Below, piece by piece: positions 43,736 through 56,225 of a stretch of DNA of 64,000 bases. How positions within the stretch are numbered: the first letter of the stretch is position 1; each line of letters starts with the position of its first letter. The DNA lies in NCBI GenBank assembly GCA_037043455.1, contig JAWPHD010001813.1, forward strand, positions 124,001 to 188,000. Direction: 5' to 3'. Source of the DNA: Cyrtodaria siliqua. Taxonomy: Eukaryota; Mollusca; Bivalvia; Adapedonta; Hiatellidae. The position numbers were made by a program, and so were the translations under genes. The notes below the pieces were generated by a model that did no database searches, was not told the origin of the DNA, and saw nothing but the letters and a program-made list of their open reading frames with translations.

Positions 43736-44008
43736 GTGAATTGATACTGACGACTTCAGAATGTCAAGCCGTATTAAATGCCATAGGATCATATGAAGGT
43801 GGGAGCCTTTTCAAAACTTATTGGCACTGGTGTAGTTCTTTAAATGGAGCTTGCATTACCACACGTGTTATGCTTGCTTACCACACGTGTTATGCTTGCA
43901 AGTGCTGTTCAAAGTTAGAGATAAAAAGTTTTCAGTTATAATGCATCGTGATTGTCATATGAGCTCGTGTAAACTACATTTACTGGATACATGCGAAAAC
44001 AAGTTGTG

Positions 44009-44334
44009 TTAAAGGGACACCAGGCAGTCTTTATTTGTTCAAAACTTCTGAAGTTCGGTAAATTTTTCTGCATAATTTGCATTTGTGCAATTATTAATAT
44101 TATTTATTAGAATAGTTCAGAAGAAATTGTTTTACACATTACTTACTGTTGATAATAGTGCACCTATAATATAGTTAAGTATTTGATAGAATAACGAAGA
44201 CAAAATGAAAACTGACACTTTTATTTAATTTTTAATGCAAGCAGGTTTAAATTTAAAATGTTACCAGGTTAAAAAATGGAGATGCTAATGTTAATGCTCG
44301 ATAAAAACTTCAAGATTGCCGTGTGTCCCTTTAA
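44009..44334. mobile_element. 326-bp TTAA-type MITE ('AAGGGACAC' family)
   Basis: TTAAAGGGACACCAGGCAGT at the left and GATTGCCGTGTGTCCCTTTAA at the right, inverse with few mismatches and bounded by TTAA. No ORF. The TTAA target suggests a piggyBac-type mobiliser, by inference only. Confidence 0.75.
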
Positions 44335-44385
44335 AATTAACAGATTGCAATATGACTATGTTCTATGTGATGGGTCCCCAATTTA

Positions 44386-44410
44386 TTAAAGGGACACAGA
44401 GCAAATTTCC
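44386..44410 (+). mobile_element. Solo end of the 'AAGGGACAC' family
   Basis: TTAAAGGGACACAGAGCAA without a matching inverted partner within a few hundred bases. Confidence 0.5.
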
Positions 44411-44934
44411 AATATTGTGCCTGTTTCACACATTTTCACATCAGAACAGACTAAACATCTACAAAAGTGTCTTCTCAACTGCCCTATTTAATCGGGTTTT
44501 ATTTCTAAAGCTTGCTGCATCACAGGTTTTGAGAGAGAAAATAAATAATTGTATATTAATGTTTTCTCACCATGAAAAATGACCTTACTAAGTCATTAAA
44601 GTGAAATATCCTATTAACAAAAAGTGTAAAATTTAACTATTTTAAATTTTTTGGCAAGAGTTGTTTTTTATTCCCCTTCTAGTAAAGATTGGCTTATAGA
44701 GCACTGCACCCTCTGTCAGATTTAACTTTCCTTATAATAGATTCTTGCTGTACTGTTGGGTGAAAAATACATTAAAACTGTTTTGTAATCATGTCAGATC
44801 AATCATATACTGGTATGATACACAATATAATATGTATTGACCCTTTATTTGACGTGCCATTTACTCAGTTTTGGTCATGGGACGTTTATAGCATATCGGC
44901 TTTCAATCCATTGAACATGGATTCAAGTCTTACT

Positions 44935-45170
44935 GGCGCCACTGGGTTACTTCGATGTGGCCTGCTAGCCTCGTTCGTCTGATGGGAACGTAAACAGGGT
45001 GGTCCTGTGTATTGGAGTCTGTCCTCCAAGCACGTTAAAGAACCATAGTATCTAATCGGTAGTAAGTGTAGGGAGGGTTCCTGGATGCCTATGTATCTTT
45101 CCTCCTCTCTTAGGGGCGGCTCGAAATAACCTAAACAAGGTGTTGATGAGGCGTTAAATAAATATTAAAT
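44935..45170 (-). mobile_element. SINE-like element, reverse copy
   Basis: The inverse of 3463-3685: GCCTCGTTCGTCTGATGGGAACGT, CCAAGCACGTTAAAGAACCATAG, TAGGGGCGGCTCGAAATAACC and GTTGATGAGGCGTTAAAT appear in order. No clear target duplication seen. Confidence 0.75.
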
Positions 45171-45271
45171 TTAAAACTGTCCCATTCCCCTAAACATTCC
45201 CTAGCTGTCCCTCGCAACACCTGATTCAAATTGAATACTCTGCTCGACTTATATTTATTATTTTCTTTCAG

Positions 45272-45371
45272 GCCACACGTCATGTGGAAGAAGACTCCAT
45301 GTACACCACTAGCTGAATGCTGAACGAGTCAATGCGGAAGTTTATGTTCGCTCAGTAATTTGCTTAATAAA
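45272..45371 (+). CDS. Possible terminal exon with poly(A) signal (ATRHVEEDSMYTTS*)
   Basis: TTATTTTCTTTCAG (45,258-45,271) is a good 3' splice site. Then come GCC ACA CGT CAT GTG GAA.., fourteen codons and TGA at 45,314-45,316, and AATAAA at 45,366-45,371. The start resembles the exon at 43,700 (A-S-H-V-N against A-T-R-H-V-E), which would fit alternative last exons. No upstream exon is recognised. Confidence 0.25.
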
Positions 45372-45429
45372 GTATATATATGAACGAAAATATTGTCTTT
45401 ATAATTATGTCTTCCACAAAGTGGTATGT

Positions 45430-46140
45430 GAGACAGATTATACTTGGCCTTTTCGGTCGTCCTTCACAAATTTGTCTGCGCTACCTGTTGGATTTTGACG
45501 AAACTTTGTACGAAGCATCAGTATGTGCATATCAAATATTGAAGGTCAAGGGCGCCGTTATCCAATAATGATTATGAAAAACCTTGTCTGCACTGTCCAC
45601 TTCCACAGAAGCAAATCTCATCAAAATTCATGGTTTGAGTGCATTTGGTGAGATAATGATGCCTTTTGATTTTGAGGTCATTAGGTCAAAGGTCATTGTC
45701 ACCGTAACATGATAATGTAAAATGTTGTAAACTGTAAGTCCACTTTCCCTAAATCAAATCTCATGAAACTTAATCGATGGATTGCCTGTGGCGAGAGGGT
45801 GATCCTTTTGATTTTAAGTGGGTCAACGGTCAAGGTCACTGACCGGATAATGAAACGCATTGTCCGCACTGTAACTTCTGTTTTACTGAAGGAAATCTCT
45901 TGAAAAGCGATGGTATGACTGCCTGTGATAAAACTATTGCACCGTTTGATGATTTTGAGGTTATTAGACCATGATAACCCTATAAACGATCATGAAATAC
46001 CATGGCCACAATGTAACTCCATATTTACTGTAGCAAATATATGTATCATGAAACTACATGGGTTGACTGCATTTGGTGAGAGAATGACCCCTATTTAGTT
46101 CGAGATCAAATGTCAAGGTCATTGATCCAATCATGAAAAC
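45430..46140 (+). repeat. Degenerate tandem array, about 150-bp unit
   Basis: Opens with TTGGATTTTGACGAAACTTTGTACGAAGCATC. Repeats of TGTCCGCACTGTAACTTC, CAAATCTCATGAAACT, GACTGCATTTGGTGAGA.AATGA and TTTTGAGGTCATTAGGTCAAAGGTCA follow at about 45,600, 45,735, 45,875 and 46,015. Confidence 0.8.
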
Positions 46141-46499
46141 CCAACTCGGGTTGGTGGGCGGGGGGATTATGTCTGAGTCTGTTTTCAAATCGTACTACAG
46201 ATCGTAACGAACCGCACATGTATATTCAGTATTTACTTTCAATATAGTAGTGAGTATGACTGCTTTCTGGGACCATAAAAATAAATATAAAAGAATAATA
46301 TATATAAATATATATATAACTATATATGCCCTATAAATATAACAGATCCGCACGTCTTGGATTCACGCGTACAGTGTTTCAAAACACCACAAATCTGGCA
46401 AGTGCTCCATTGACACCATTATGTTATGCAATCTTCGAGTCTACACACAATCATGTTTGTTACTGACAGTAGCATGTCTGTTACTCGTCAGTCATTTAT

Positions 46500-46525
46500 T
46501 TAAAGGGACACATGCCAATCTTGCT
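46500..46525 (+). mobile_element. Solo end of the 'AAGGGACAC' family
   Basis: TTTAAAGGGACACATGCCAATCTTG with no inverted partner found nearby. Confidence 0.5.
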
Positions 46526-46619
46526 TTCTTTAAAACTCGAGTCGCCCCCTCAGTTTTAATCGAACAGTTAAAAGAATATACTTCTTTCTGCCTGTTAAAC
46601 TTATATTAGTTTATCGCTT

Positions 46620-48220
46620 GTTCTGATTTCGAAGATTTACTCTGCAACGTATGTTGCCGCCATCATGATTTCATTTTCCGATATACCATTTTAAACATTG
46701 TTTGTTAAAATAAATTGGGCACTCTGACATAAACCCAAAGCATGTATAGATCAAAAAGTTAGTGTAAAATACATGAACACGTACATTTTAAATATATGTG
46801 TTTACATAACGAAATTATTTAATTGTTTCTGTAACCGATCGTCTTTTTAAATGAATATGAATGTTGCCGTCTTTGGGTCGGACGGTCCTGTTACTTAATT
46901 AGTACTTGTTTCCGTGTATTGAAATTCTACATATGTACTTAGAAGAGATGTATCTATATGATTTTGTTTTTATTCTCGCTTCTAAAATGACGAAATAAAT
47001 CGATTTGAATAAAAGGCGCATTCTCAGCAATACGCAACGTATTGTGTGTACGGGTTGGAAGGGGGAAGCCGACGGGGTTGGAGGGATACTACCGTAATGT
47101 TGCTCTCATAAATACTGTGAACATACTATATCAATAATATAACAACTACTGAACAATGCTGAAATCGATTTATCTTTATAAATGAATTCATAATTCCACA
47201 ATTTTATTCCGTGCGAACATCGTTTTGGAACGTAGAATCGGCGTATTTAAGCGATTACGGTGTACTTCGTTAATTTTCGGTTGAAAAAAGAACTTGCCTC
47301 CGATTTTTTTTATATGTTAAATATCTACAGAGGAAAGATGTATTTACGCGTACATGCTTTTGTTTTTTCTCTCGCTTCTAAAATGATGAAATAAATCGAA
47401 TTTGATTAAAACTGCGCATTCGCAGCTATATACAACTTAATCAATACGGTATGGAGGGTGGTGGGGGTGGGATGAGGGGCGGGGTTGTAGTGATTCTACC
47501 GTAAAACTGTGAACATTCTAATCTAATAATTTATTAAATACAGAACAAAGATGAAATCAATATATCTCTTAAAAAGTATTTCATAATTTCATGGTTTTAT
47601 ATCCCGCGTGTACATTAACTTCGAAAGGCGATTGTTCATATTTTAGCGAAACGGTGTACATTGTTAATTTTGGGGGAAAAAAGTGCTTTTTTCTGATTGA
47701 CTTTAAATTTTGGTTTTTGATAGTAGACATTTCAATGAACACTTTCATGAAAAAAAATTCATTTTTTCGCTATTTTTTTCGGATTCAGAAAATTAGCACT
47801 GCAACATATATTTTCACCATCCTCATTTCTTCACGACATACCGTTGTAATTTGTTTGTTAAAACCTATTGTGTGCACTCCGGCAGAAACCAAAAGCATGT
47901 ATAGATCAGAAATTAAATCTGAAAAGCATGGATACATACATTTGAAATATATGCATTGAAATAATGGAATTATTTCATTTCTTGTGTACCCGGTCGCGTC
48001 GGTAAATGTATTTGCATTATGCCGTCTTTGAGACCATGGGTCATGTTAGTTAATTTTGGGGGAAAAAAAGTACTTGTCACCGATTTCATTAAAAAGTTTG
48101 CATATGGACAGAGGAAAGATTTATCTACGCGTACATGCATTTCTTTTTATTCTCGCTTCTAAATTGACGACATATATCGATTTTGATTTAAAAGCGCATT
48201 GTTGGCAATTTAAACCTTAA
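46620..48220 (+). repeat. Large diverged tandem array
   Basis: CTCGCTTCTAAAATGACGAAATAAATCGA recurs at about 46,975, 47,371 and 48,152. CATGTATAGATCA recurs at 46,741 and 47,897. GAGGAAAGATGTATTTACGCGTACATGC occurs at 47,330 and 48,113. The units are about 0.4 kb, and the third interval (0.78 kb) contains a repeat of the 46.62-46.86 kb section. An open frame at 47,591-47,959 is shared only as sequence. Confidence 0.75.
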
Positions 48221-51200
48221 AACAACCTAAATTCATCCCTTTGAAAAATACCTTTAACTATTAATGGGAATTACACGAAGTGTACACCAAGTATGTTCGA
48301 CCAATACAGTTTGTGAATATTATTACTTTAACAACGATCTGTGATTGTGTTTTGTCATAATCACAGTTTATAGATAAGAGGGGTATAAATCTAACCAGTG
48401 ACAAATGTCCCGATAATGTCATTTTGTTATCGATTTTTTCACGTGACCTTGTTTGATAAATATTCCTACGCCACAGGGCTGGCGTTCATACTGCTATAGA
48501 TAACAGAAACCCCTCTCTCTTGGATTAGCCAAATAGATAGAGCTCTGATAAAATGTAATTCATTGTAATATCTAATATCTCGCATAAAGATCTACCTTTC
48601 CATAGATTATTGATCAAAGCTTATATCTTACCCTTATATCAGTGAGGCTCGACCCTATGATATCCGGATTATTTAAAGTCGAACATATTATACGTTAACA
48701 CAATATAATAGTCAGACTAGACTAACATATATCAAACAAACACAAATCTACAATTTAAATTCCGCCACGTTGCATATGCCTCAGGAAAACCTTTCTTTCT
48801 TACTTAACCCAGTCAACACGGTAACGCTGCATTCTGAATTACCGCTTACATCAATAACACATATATGCTATGAAAGAAAATGGTGTCCGTGCTTGATGGA
48901 TTATGAAATGTCAAAATTATAGTATTTACTTCGTGAAACTCGTTTGTATTAATTCAATAGTCGTGTGATATGTAGTAGGAAATATATTGGATTTAAAAAG
49001 GACTAAACATACTGTTAGTACATTTACATAATGTTTGACATTGTTTCAGTTGTGCATGAATGTATTAGACGAAGTAATCGACCCGAGCGACGCGTGTGTA
49101 TTAATACAATTACATGCAGTAACGAGGTGTCTATATATTATACCGTCCTGCAGTCAGTTCTTGACTTCAAATTCAACAGAACGATAACCGAATTAGCTAC
49201 TCCCAAATCGTGTCAATCAAGTCAGGTATTTCCCTTAAAAAGAAAACCACAAATGGCCACCTTTTACAGTAAAGTAAAGATTATATACCTATGTGTTGTA
49301 ATGTTGTCATACATTATTAAATAGGGGTTGTGTAGCTTTAAGGATTATTGAATAGTATGTAGTGTGTGATAGCAATAAGTGTTTGTGGATACGTGACTGC
49401 ACAAACGCTATCTAATATCATATTATATATTAATATAAAAAAAATAAAGCGAAGTTATAACGGCCATTTATACTAGATGGGATTCATTTTAAATATAATT
49501 GGATAATTCTCATGTATTGGTGAACTTTTCACATATTCAGTAAGTTATGTATAATTATACATAATATACTATTAGAAATATGTTGCTATGCAAACTTGTT
49601 GGCTCACATATGCGCATGTTTGGTAGGATTTTGGATAAATACAATATCTGAAAAAAAACAGACAGACAAAGAAACAGACAGTAGGATGATTAGACAGTAG
49701 GTTGATTTGACAGACTGGTAAAACTTGTATATATAAGAACTATTAAAAAATATTATATGTTCGCCCGTTCGTCTGTTCGTCTCTATGTCTATCAGTCCAT
49801 CCGTCCATCCGTCAGTCATTTCAAAAGTTATTTATCAGAGACTGCTTTCATACAATAATAAATAAGAACGTGTTTAGTAGCTTCGTGAGAATTGGCGAGC
49901 AAAAAGGTTTCCGGGATGCTCATTTTACATCATTGTGTGTTCACGATTTTAATGAATTACATGGTAGTTTTATAAACTACAATAAGTCCATTAAAGCCAC
50001 TGTGCCATGTAAGAACAATTGCATACTGTAATTAAATTATACTTAATGTGTGATAATATATTAATTGAACATATTTACAGTAGACACCAAGAACTAACGT
50101 GACGCACAGTCATCGACTTTTACGCAAGACCTACCTTAAGCAAGAAGCACCCCGTGTAAATTATGATAAACTGTTAGTGACTCAAGCGATATATTATTGC
50201 TCTAGTGTATTTATGTTTGGGTGGAGTACAAAACGGCCATGTGAAATATTTATTTAATTTGTAAAGCATAGTGTTGTCACAGTGCATAGTTAAGTACGTG
50301 TTAACACAACACAATAACACAACCAGAAAAAAATAACATTATGTTTGATGGTTAACAACAATGGTCTCTTATAATTAATTATATGATTATGTTTATAAAC
50401 AATTATACTAAAACACATTGAAGCGATAGTTTACAATGTTTGAAAAATCATTTGTTTAATCTTTGTTTTATATCTTATTGTAACAGTTGTACAACTAACA
50501 CTTTATTATTCCTTTCGTAAACCGTAAACTGTATATGTTTTAACTTACTGTATAGTTACAGTTTCAAACAAAACGTACAATACAAACAATACAAAACGAA
50601 AGCATACCTATTTCTTCAGCACCTTTTCATAAAGATGCAATTGCATGACTTCTTATCTTGAAATGCGAATTTTAATTCATTCAAGCAAATAACGTGTTGC
50701 TTTTACCTCTTCTCAGTTGAATCCATCTTTTAACAGATATTTCAATAAACTTTTAATTAGCATCGATAATGGACATCGTGGAATCATAGATTGTTTTAAT
50801 GGTACACACACCTTTGCAAATATGATGCTGGAGAACTTATATATCCAAATATCAAACCGTGCCGACAATTCATTGAACAACTGTCGCATAAACATTCTTG
50901 GTAATTAAAAAAGACGGACTAAATCAACAATGGCTTGATTAAAATGAAGAAACACTTTATAAAACTGTATTTCTAATTTTACATGAATCACTCAACAACA
51001 AAGGTTAGTAGTATTTCATAGACAAAATATTTAATACAGTCATTTGTGTCATCATATTATTGCCAGTCAACACAATGATAAATCACATTATGTATTATGT
51101 TATTTTGTGTCCCATGTAGATTTAAGTGACTTTGAAAACCCCGATCACTGTGTGTGTGTTGACATGGAAGTACAAAAGCACCCTTTAAATGTTCATATGC

Positions 51201-52535
51201 ACAGGACTTATCTACCTGTATGCATATTCACAGCGTTATGGTAATGATTTGCAGGATATGTTTATGAGACAATATTGAATATAACATTCTAATAGATTAA
51301 GTATTGATACAGGAATTATCACACACAATAAAAAAAGTAATTCGGGTGTTTAAGTGTTATAAGAAAGTTTGTTTCCTTAATAATCTATGTACGCGTTTAA
51401 AGATTGAAAACATATCCTCCCCTATATATTTCGAGCTCCGTCTATTAGGTTTGCGGAATAAAACATATTGACTGCTATATATATGTTTCAGAAGTAAAGA
51501 ACACACAATTTAAACAACTTTTGTCCTTTTTTCTGTTATCAAATTAATTAATTAAAAGTGCCTTGTTTTTCTTTCTTCTAGCTATGGGTCCATAATTGAT
51601 TTGTATTGCAGTTATATTGTATTCTTTAAAACTTAATACAATTGAGCTTTCCGGTATCACCTTTCGAAACTCGCATGATTATAAATCACTCCAAAGTTAT
51701 CTTTGATCAACAACATTTGATTCAACCGTTAAAAAGCGTTTACCTATAATAACATAATACCACTACGATAACTATATTATATAGAAGAAAATACAATGGA
51801 TGAGAAAAATAATGTATCATGTCACTACGTTCTATTATTCATCTTCATTGCAAAAGTCAAACTACATATGGCAACATTACCCTTATTCAATCTTTAGTAA
51901 AATGGTGTATACTCTGTACTTAAGCTTTAAATCAAAACAATGGCTGCCCTGAAAAGGCTTTGCTGCCAATTAGACAATGTTCTAATCTACTGGCCAAATA
52001 AATGTTTTGTTGGATTTCGTGGAAAATCTTGGCTCTAATAAACCGCATTAATGGTTAAACATTTAATCATGACTGGTTTAGTAGCAAGGTATTATAATGC
52101 ATATTTAAGGTTTTACAAAATGTAAATCTCAAAATGCTTGTACATTATTAAACTTTCATCTTGCATTTGCGTGACAGTATGTGTTTGCAATGGGAACTTG
52201 TTTAATTAAGGAGATGGCAGGCAAACAGTGATAGCGGTAGCAATGAGACGGCTATAAACAGATGTGGACAGATTGTGATGGAAAGACATTATAAGAAAGG
52301 GGCAGATCGAACCAGAGGACACTGGCTTATTTGCCATTAATATGAAAGAGCAAATGTTATATGAATGTCATTTATATGAAGACGCAAAGAAAAGGCATAG
52401 TTACTCTGTATTCCAGAAAAATGTAATTAGGCAAATATATGTGCAGTGGTTTTCCGTTTTCCCATCGGTAATTTTTTTAATGTTGAAGTCCAGAATTTAG
52501 TATGTGTGTCAGCAGCTAATCACAACCAGGTGTAT
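48221..52535. other. Long AT-rich region without a recognised gene
   Basis: No repeat family is shared with the rest of the window except a GACA/TCCG low-complexity patch at 49,655-49,815. ORFs at 49,031-49,324, 50,717-50,908 and 51,044-51,244 have ordinary residues but no motif I know. If a host gene's small exons lie in this window, this is the most likely place, but I cannot identify them by eye. Confidence 0.4.
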
Positions 52536-53079
52536 CCCTTCCGTGAGCAGGCATGATTTTATCGAAAGAGCTACCATTTTGTACTATTCTGGGTCACGCT
52601 ACCGACATTGTTTTCGGTGAGTTTACCTTTATTCCTTTCTTTCATCCTGTACGCCAACGATATTTCACATTGTTGGTAAAATATCATTAGCCCAGTATAT
52701 ATGATTGTCCGCGTACAGAATTAAAACAACCGTAAAATAACAAACAATCCTCGCCCTCAGTGAAAAAACACGGATAGGCTTATTACACAAATATTGAGTG
52801 TTCTGTTGTATGAGAACTTATCCGATAAATAATTGCAGGAATGAATGCAGATTATATAGTTTTCCCATGAAAATTATTAATATTTAACAAAACAAATGCT
52901 CGAAATACTGCTTCGCGGGTAATCATATATACAGTGCTAATGGTATTTACCAATGATGTGAAATATCGTTGTTTTACAGTATGAAAGAAAGAAAGAAAGG
53001 TAAACTCACCGAAAACAGTGTCACTGAATCGTACAAAATGGCAGCTCTCTCGATAAAAGCATCCCAGCTTCCGGAAGGG
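52536..53079. mobile_element. 545-bp foldback element
   Basis: Arms 52,536-52,715 and 52,905-53,079 are inverse copies: CCCTTCCG..GCATGATTTTATCGA, GAGCTACCATTTTGTAC, GTTTTCGGTGAGTTTACC, CTTTCTTTCAT, AACGATATTTCACAT, and CCAGTATATATGATT. The spacer is about 190 bp. No ORF. Confidence 0.8.
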
Positions 53080-53089
53080 TTACTACTGT

Positions 53090-53830
53090 GGTAATGTACA
53101 CCTCGATATCAAGACTTATATTCAAATGGGAATTTTGAATGGAAGTTCATATTAACAAAATCCTATTCAACATTAAGGACGTACCAGTAAAAATGTAAGC
53201 TTCCTAAATGTTTGCATAAAAAATACCTTATCGCGTCCGTGTTAATTCATTCAGGCATAATTTGAACATTAATTAAACGTATATTTAAATCAATTTGAAT
53301 AAAGCACTTTAATGCAAATAAAAATAACAGAATATTTAAAGTCCTACCTTGATTTTCAATGGCGTCTTTCAGTAGATATCCAGAGCTGATGCTTTCCCAA
53401 ACATTACCTGGGCACCTTTGAGCTACAAATAAACACTCGATTGTTAAGTATTACCTGGATGTCCTATTACCAGTGCGTGATAAAATGGTTATTTGCAATT
53501 TTGTGATGAATCTCATATCAGTGGATTATATTATAGCTTAGTTTTAATAAAGGCTATATATAAAAGTTAAAAGACACGGGAGAGGTCGATACCGGCTGAT
53601 ATAAGTGAACTGGGGCACACCAAGCTTCGTTATCTAAGACAAGTGAGACAAAGTTAAGCCAAATAACAAATCTCCTAAAATCTCCTAAAATTAAAAAAAT
53701 GCACAGGTATATATTTCAACACTATGATCCTATGTGTGCGTATGTGTGTGCGTGTGTGCGTGCTTGTGTGCGTGCGTGCGTGTGTGTGTTCACAAAACAT
53801 ATAAATAACTACGGTAACTGCGATTGCGAT
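53090..53830 (+). repeat. Diverged duplicated segment, copy 2 (partner at 10.8 kb)
   Basis: Collinear with 10,780-11,510 through the shared words listed there and a GT microsatellite at 53,729-53,790. It lies directly beside the 52.5-kb foldback; the first copy has no such neighbour. Confidence 0.6.
53729..53790 (+). repeat. (GT)n/(GTGC)n microsatellite
   Basis: TATGTGTGTGCGTGTGTGCG, GTGCGTGCGTGCGTGTGTGTG. Confidence 0.9.
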
Positions 53831-54566
53831 AAATGTTTTTTTTTTATTTTGCAGAAATCCTCTTTTTACATAAATTTCGATGTATATATACATGATAGAG
53901 GTATGTAAGGAAACAAGTTGAAATTATTCTTGCCTAGAATCATTGAACAGGTTTTGACAGTTTTTGTTATCGTTCTACTCTGATGCATAACATGTGCGTT
54001 CAACAACCTTTGTAAAATACACTGCCCTCAATGTCTTATTCTCTGAAAACACAAATCCTCTCCACTGAAAGTACAAAACCTATTTTTGACAATGACAATC
54101 AGTTTATATAAATGCATCCACTGGAATAAAAAAGACGAACCTTGGTTTTCAGTAACAATCAGTATAGCCTAGATATAATTTGCTGTGGTCACATCATAGT
54201 TGTATATGCATGTACATGTATGTACTTTATGTTGCTAGTTTTAGATTGCTGATGAACATATTGGGTAGAAAAGTGTATCTATCGTATGTTACGGTCGTCT
54301 TACATAAAGATGGAATTTTCTAACGGCTGTACAATAAATTAATCTAAAACTTAGTTGCTTGCAGCTTTTGTAACGACCTTGTTATTTATACATAATGTCT
54401 GAATACACGTGTCGTTATGCATTGTATATTAAAGCCTACAATCACAATGATGTGTTCTCAGTATAAATAAATGTTATTTGAGTAATCCTGTTTTGGTGTT
54501 GCCTAAAAGTCCAATATATGTGTTGAGTTTTGATTTATCCTTAAATCGAAAAGACGTGTACCTTAC
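53831..54566. other. No gene recognised
   Basis: AT-rich, nothing notable. Confidence 0.4.
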
Positions 54567-54646
54567 GGACATGCCGAAACCGCTGTAGGAAAGCTATGGA
54601 GGTTCAGAATGGTAGTTGTTGACTTGTCCTTGTCAATGGCGGCCAT
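54567..54646 (-). CDS. Possible first coding exon (MAAIDKDKSTTT...)
   Basis: On the minus strand ATAATGGCCGCC is a strong start context. Twenty-six codons follow (MAAIDKDKSTTTILNLHSFP..), then GTAAGG, a good donor sequence. If unspliced the frame would stop at that TAA. No protein recognised and no further exon found. Confidence 0.2.
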
Positions 54647-55192
54647 TATGAATTGCCATAACTTAAGTTGATCGACTAAAAACATGAACCCCGAGATAAG
54701 CCAGGGCGGAGTTCTAGGACATGGGATATTCAACCTAGTGTGTCTAGAATGTCTTTAGGAGATGAGTCTTCATAAACTTTAAAAACAACTATCGAGAACA
54801 GCAAACGATAGGATCGGTCGTGACAGCAATAACATGTCCAGAATATAGATACAACCCAAAAGTAACAGGAAACTGCACTAAAATATGTTAAAAGAAGATG
54901 AAACCCTTTATATTGACATAGTGTAACTATACCTTATGCAAAATTGGCTCACATACAAACATTTGTATGGTTAGGCTAGTTTTGTCAAGTAAACTTGGAA
55001 TTATAATATTAAATAAATAATAACTATTTTCTTCAAATTGTCGAACTCTTGTTTTCTATTCAAGGAAACTTTTTAATGTAAAAATGGATTTAACTTCATA
55101 GCTGTATTACATTTTCTTTGTTTTTTTTGAAGAAGACAAATAGTTTGAACATTTTAAGAAAATATTTATTACTTATTTATTATTAAATTGAC
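54647..55192. other. No gene recognised
   Basis: AT-rich, nothing notable. Confidence 0.35.
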
Positions 55193-55473
55193 CATTACGT
55201 GGTCCGAGTATTAACTTTCATACCCCACCCACCACTTCTCCAAGAAACGAAAAGGGGTTGGCTGGGGGTATAAAATAAAACCTCAGTTTCGGCTTAACAA
55301 ATGTAAATGTTGTAAAATTAAAACATTTAATAGGTAATATTAATCATGTTTTCACATTGTTTTGTGTAAAACACGTTTATTAAACATGTATTATTGCCGA
55401 AATATCCGTTATAATATTATGTTAATATAAGGTTTCTCATCGCTTAATGGCATTAGGGTGGGACCACGTAATG
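55193..55473 (+). mobile_element. 281-bp MITE with 13-bp perfect inverted ends
   Basis: CATTACGTGGTCC at 55,193-55,205 and GGACCACGTAATG at 55,461-55,473 are exact inverses. The body includes ATTAACTTTCATACCCC, TTCTCCAAGAA and GGTATAAAATAAAACCT. A second copy lies inverted at 56,322-56,557. Confidence 0.85.
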
Positions 55474-56225
55474 TTTCCTTTTGAAAGACTATTCATATAT
55501 TGTTATGTGGAATTAAATGTTTATGAATGTACTTTAACAATCTGTTATTGCAGATATGTTACAATATCTGTATTTAACATCACACTAGTACTAGATAAAT
55601 AAATAAATGGATTGAACTACAAGTTAATACAACATTAGTTACAGTTCTCCCCACTGTGGCTGAAACATGTATGAGATTTTTGCGCACTTTCGTGTAATGA
55701 TCGCAGTGATCCGTGGCGTAAATACTGGAGGTTTGACGAAGAGAGGTCGCGTGACAAATATAAAAACAATAAGACACACAAAGCTCAATTTTCACAGACT
55801 ACGATAAACTGGGGATTGTGACATTTTACATGTTATATTTATAGTATTATTGCTTTATAACGCTTGTTTCCATTTTCTCAGTACCTTGGAAATACATTGG
55901 AAACGCCTAGAGGGTATACATTGAAACTTTACACACTTTCCTCATGATGCAATGTCATTATGCACACAACTCACATAACTCTAATTAAGCCCCTGTTCCA
56001 ACTTAATTTCTGATAAAAAATTACATCTACTTGAACATTATTTGACATATAGCTACCATGCATTTGCTAAAATATCTCGTTTTAATAGTCGAGCTTGTAC
56101 ATATGTAAATATGAGATTCAGTTTTATATTTGTAACATAAAAGGAAATCAATATTTAAGTTCAATGTTTTGAGTTTTCTCGTCGTTCTTTATTAATTTCT
56201 GCCTTTCTCCTTGTAGATATGCTTG
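55474..56225. other. No gene recognised
   Basis: AT-rich; the minus-strand frame at 55,580-55,795 has no known motif. Confidence 0.4.

Noticed and set aside
48600..48680. Possible tRNA gene around GAGGCTCGACCCTATGATATCCGG.
   Set aside because: No cloverleaf with paired acceptor ends could be drawn.
49031..49324. 97-codon ORF starting at ATG, with ordinary residue composition.
   Set aside because: No motif, no upstream promoter or splice context that I can defend; left inside the unannotated region.
53675..53893. Overlapping His/Thr-rich and Cys/Val-rich ORFs.
   Set aside because: Translation of the GT microsatellite on both strands.
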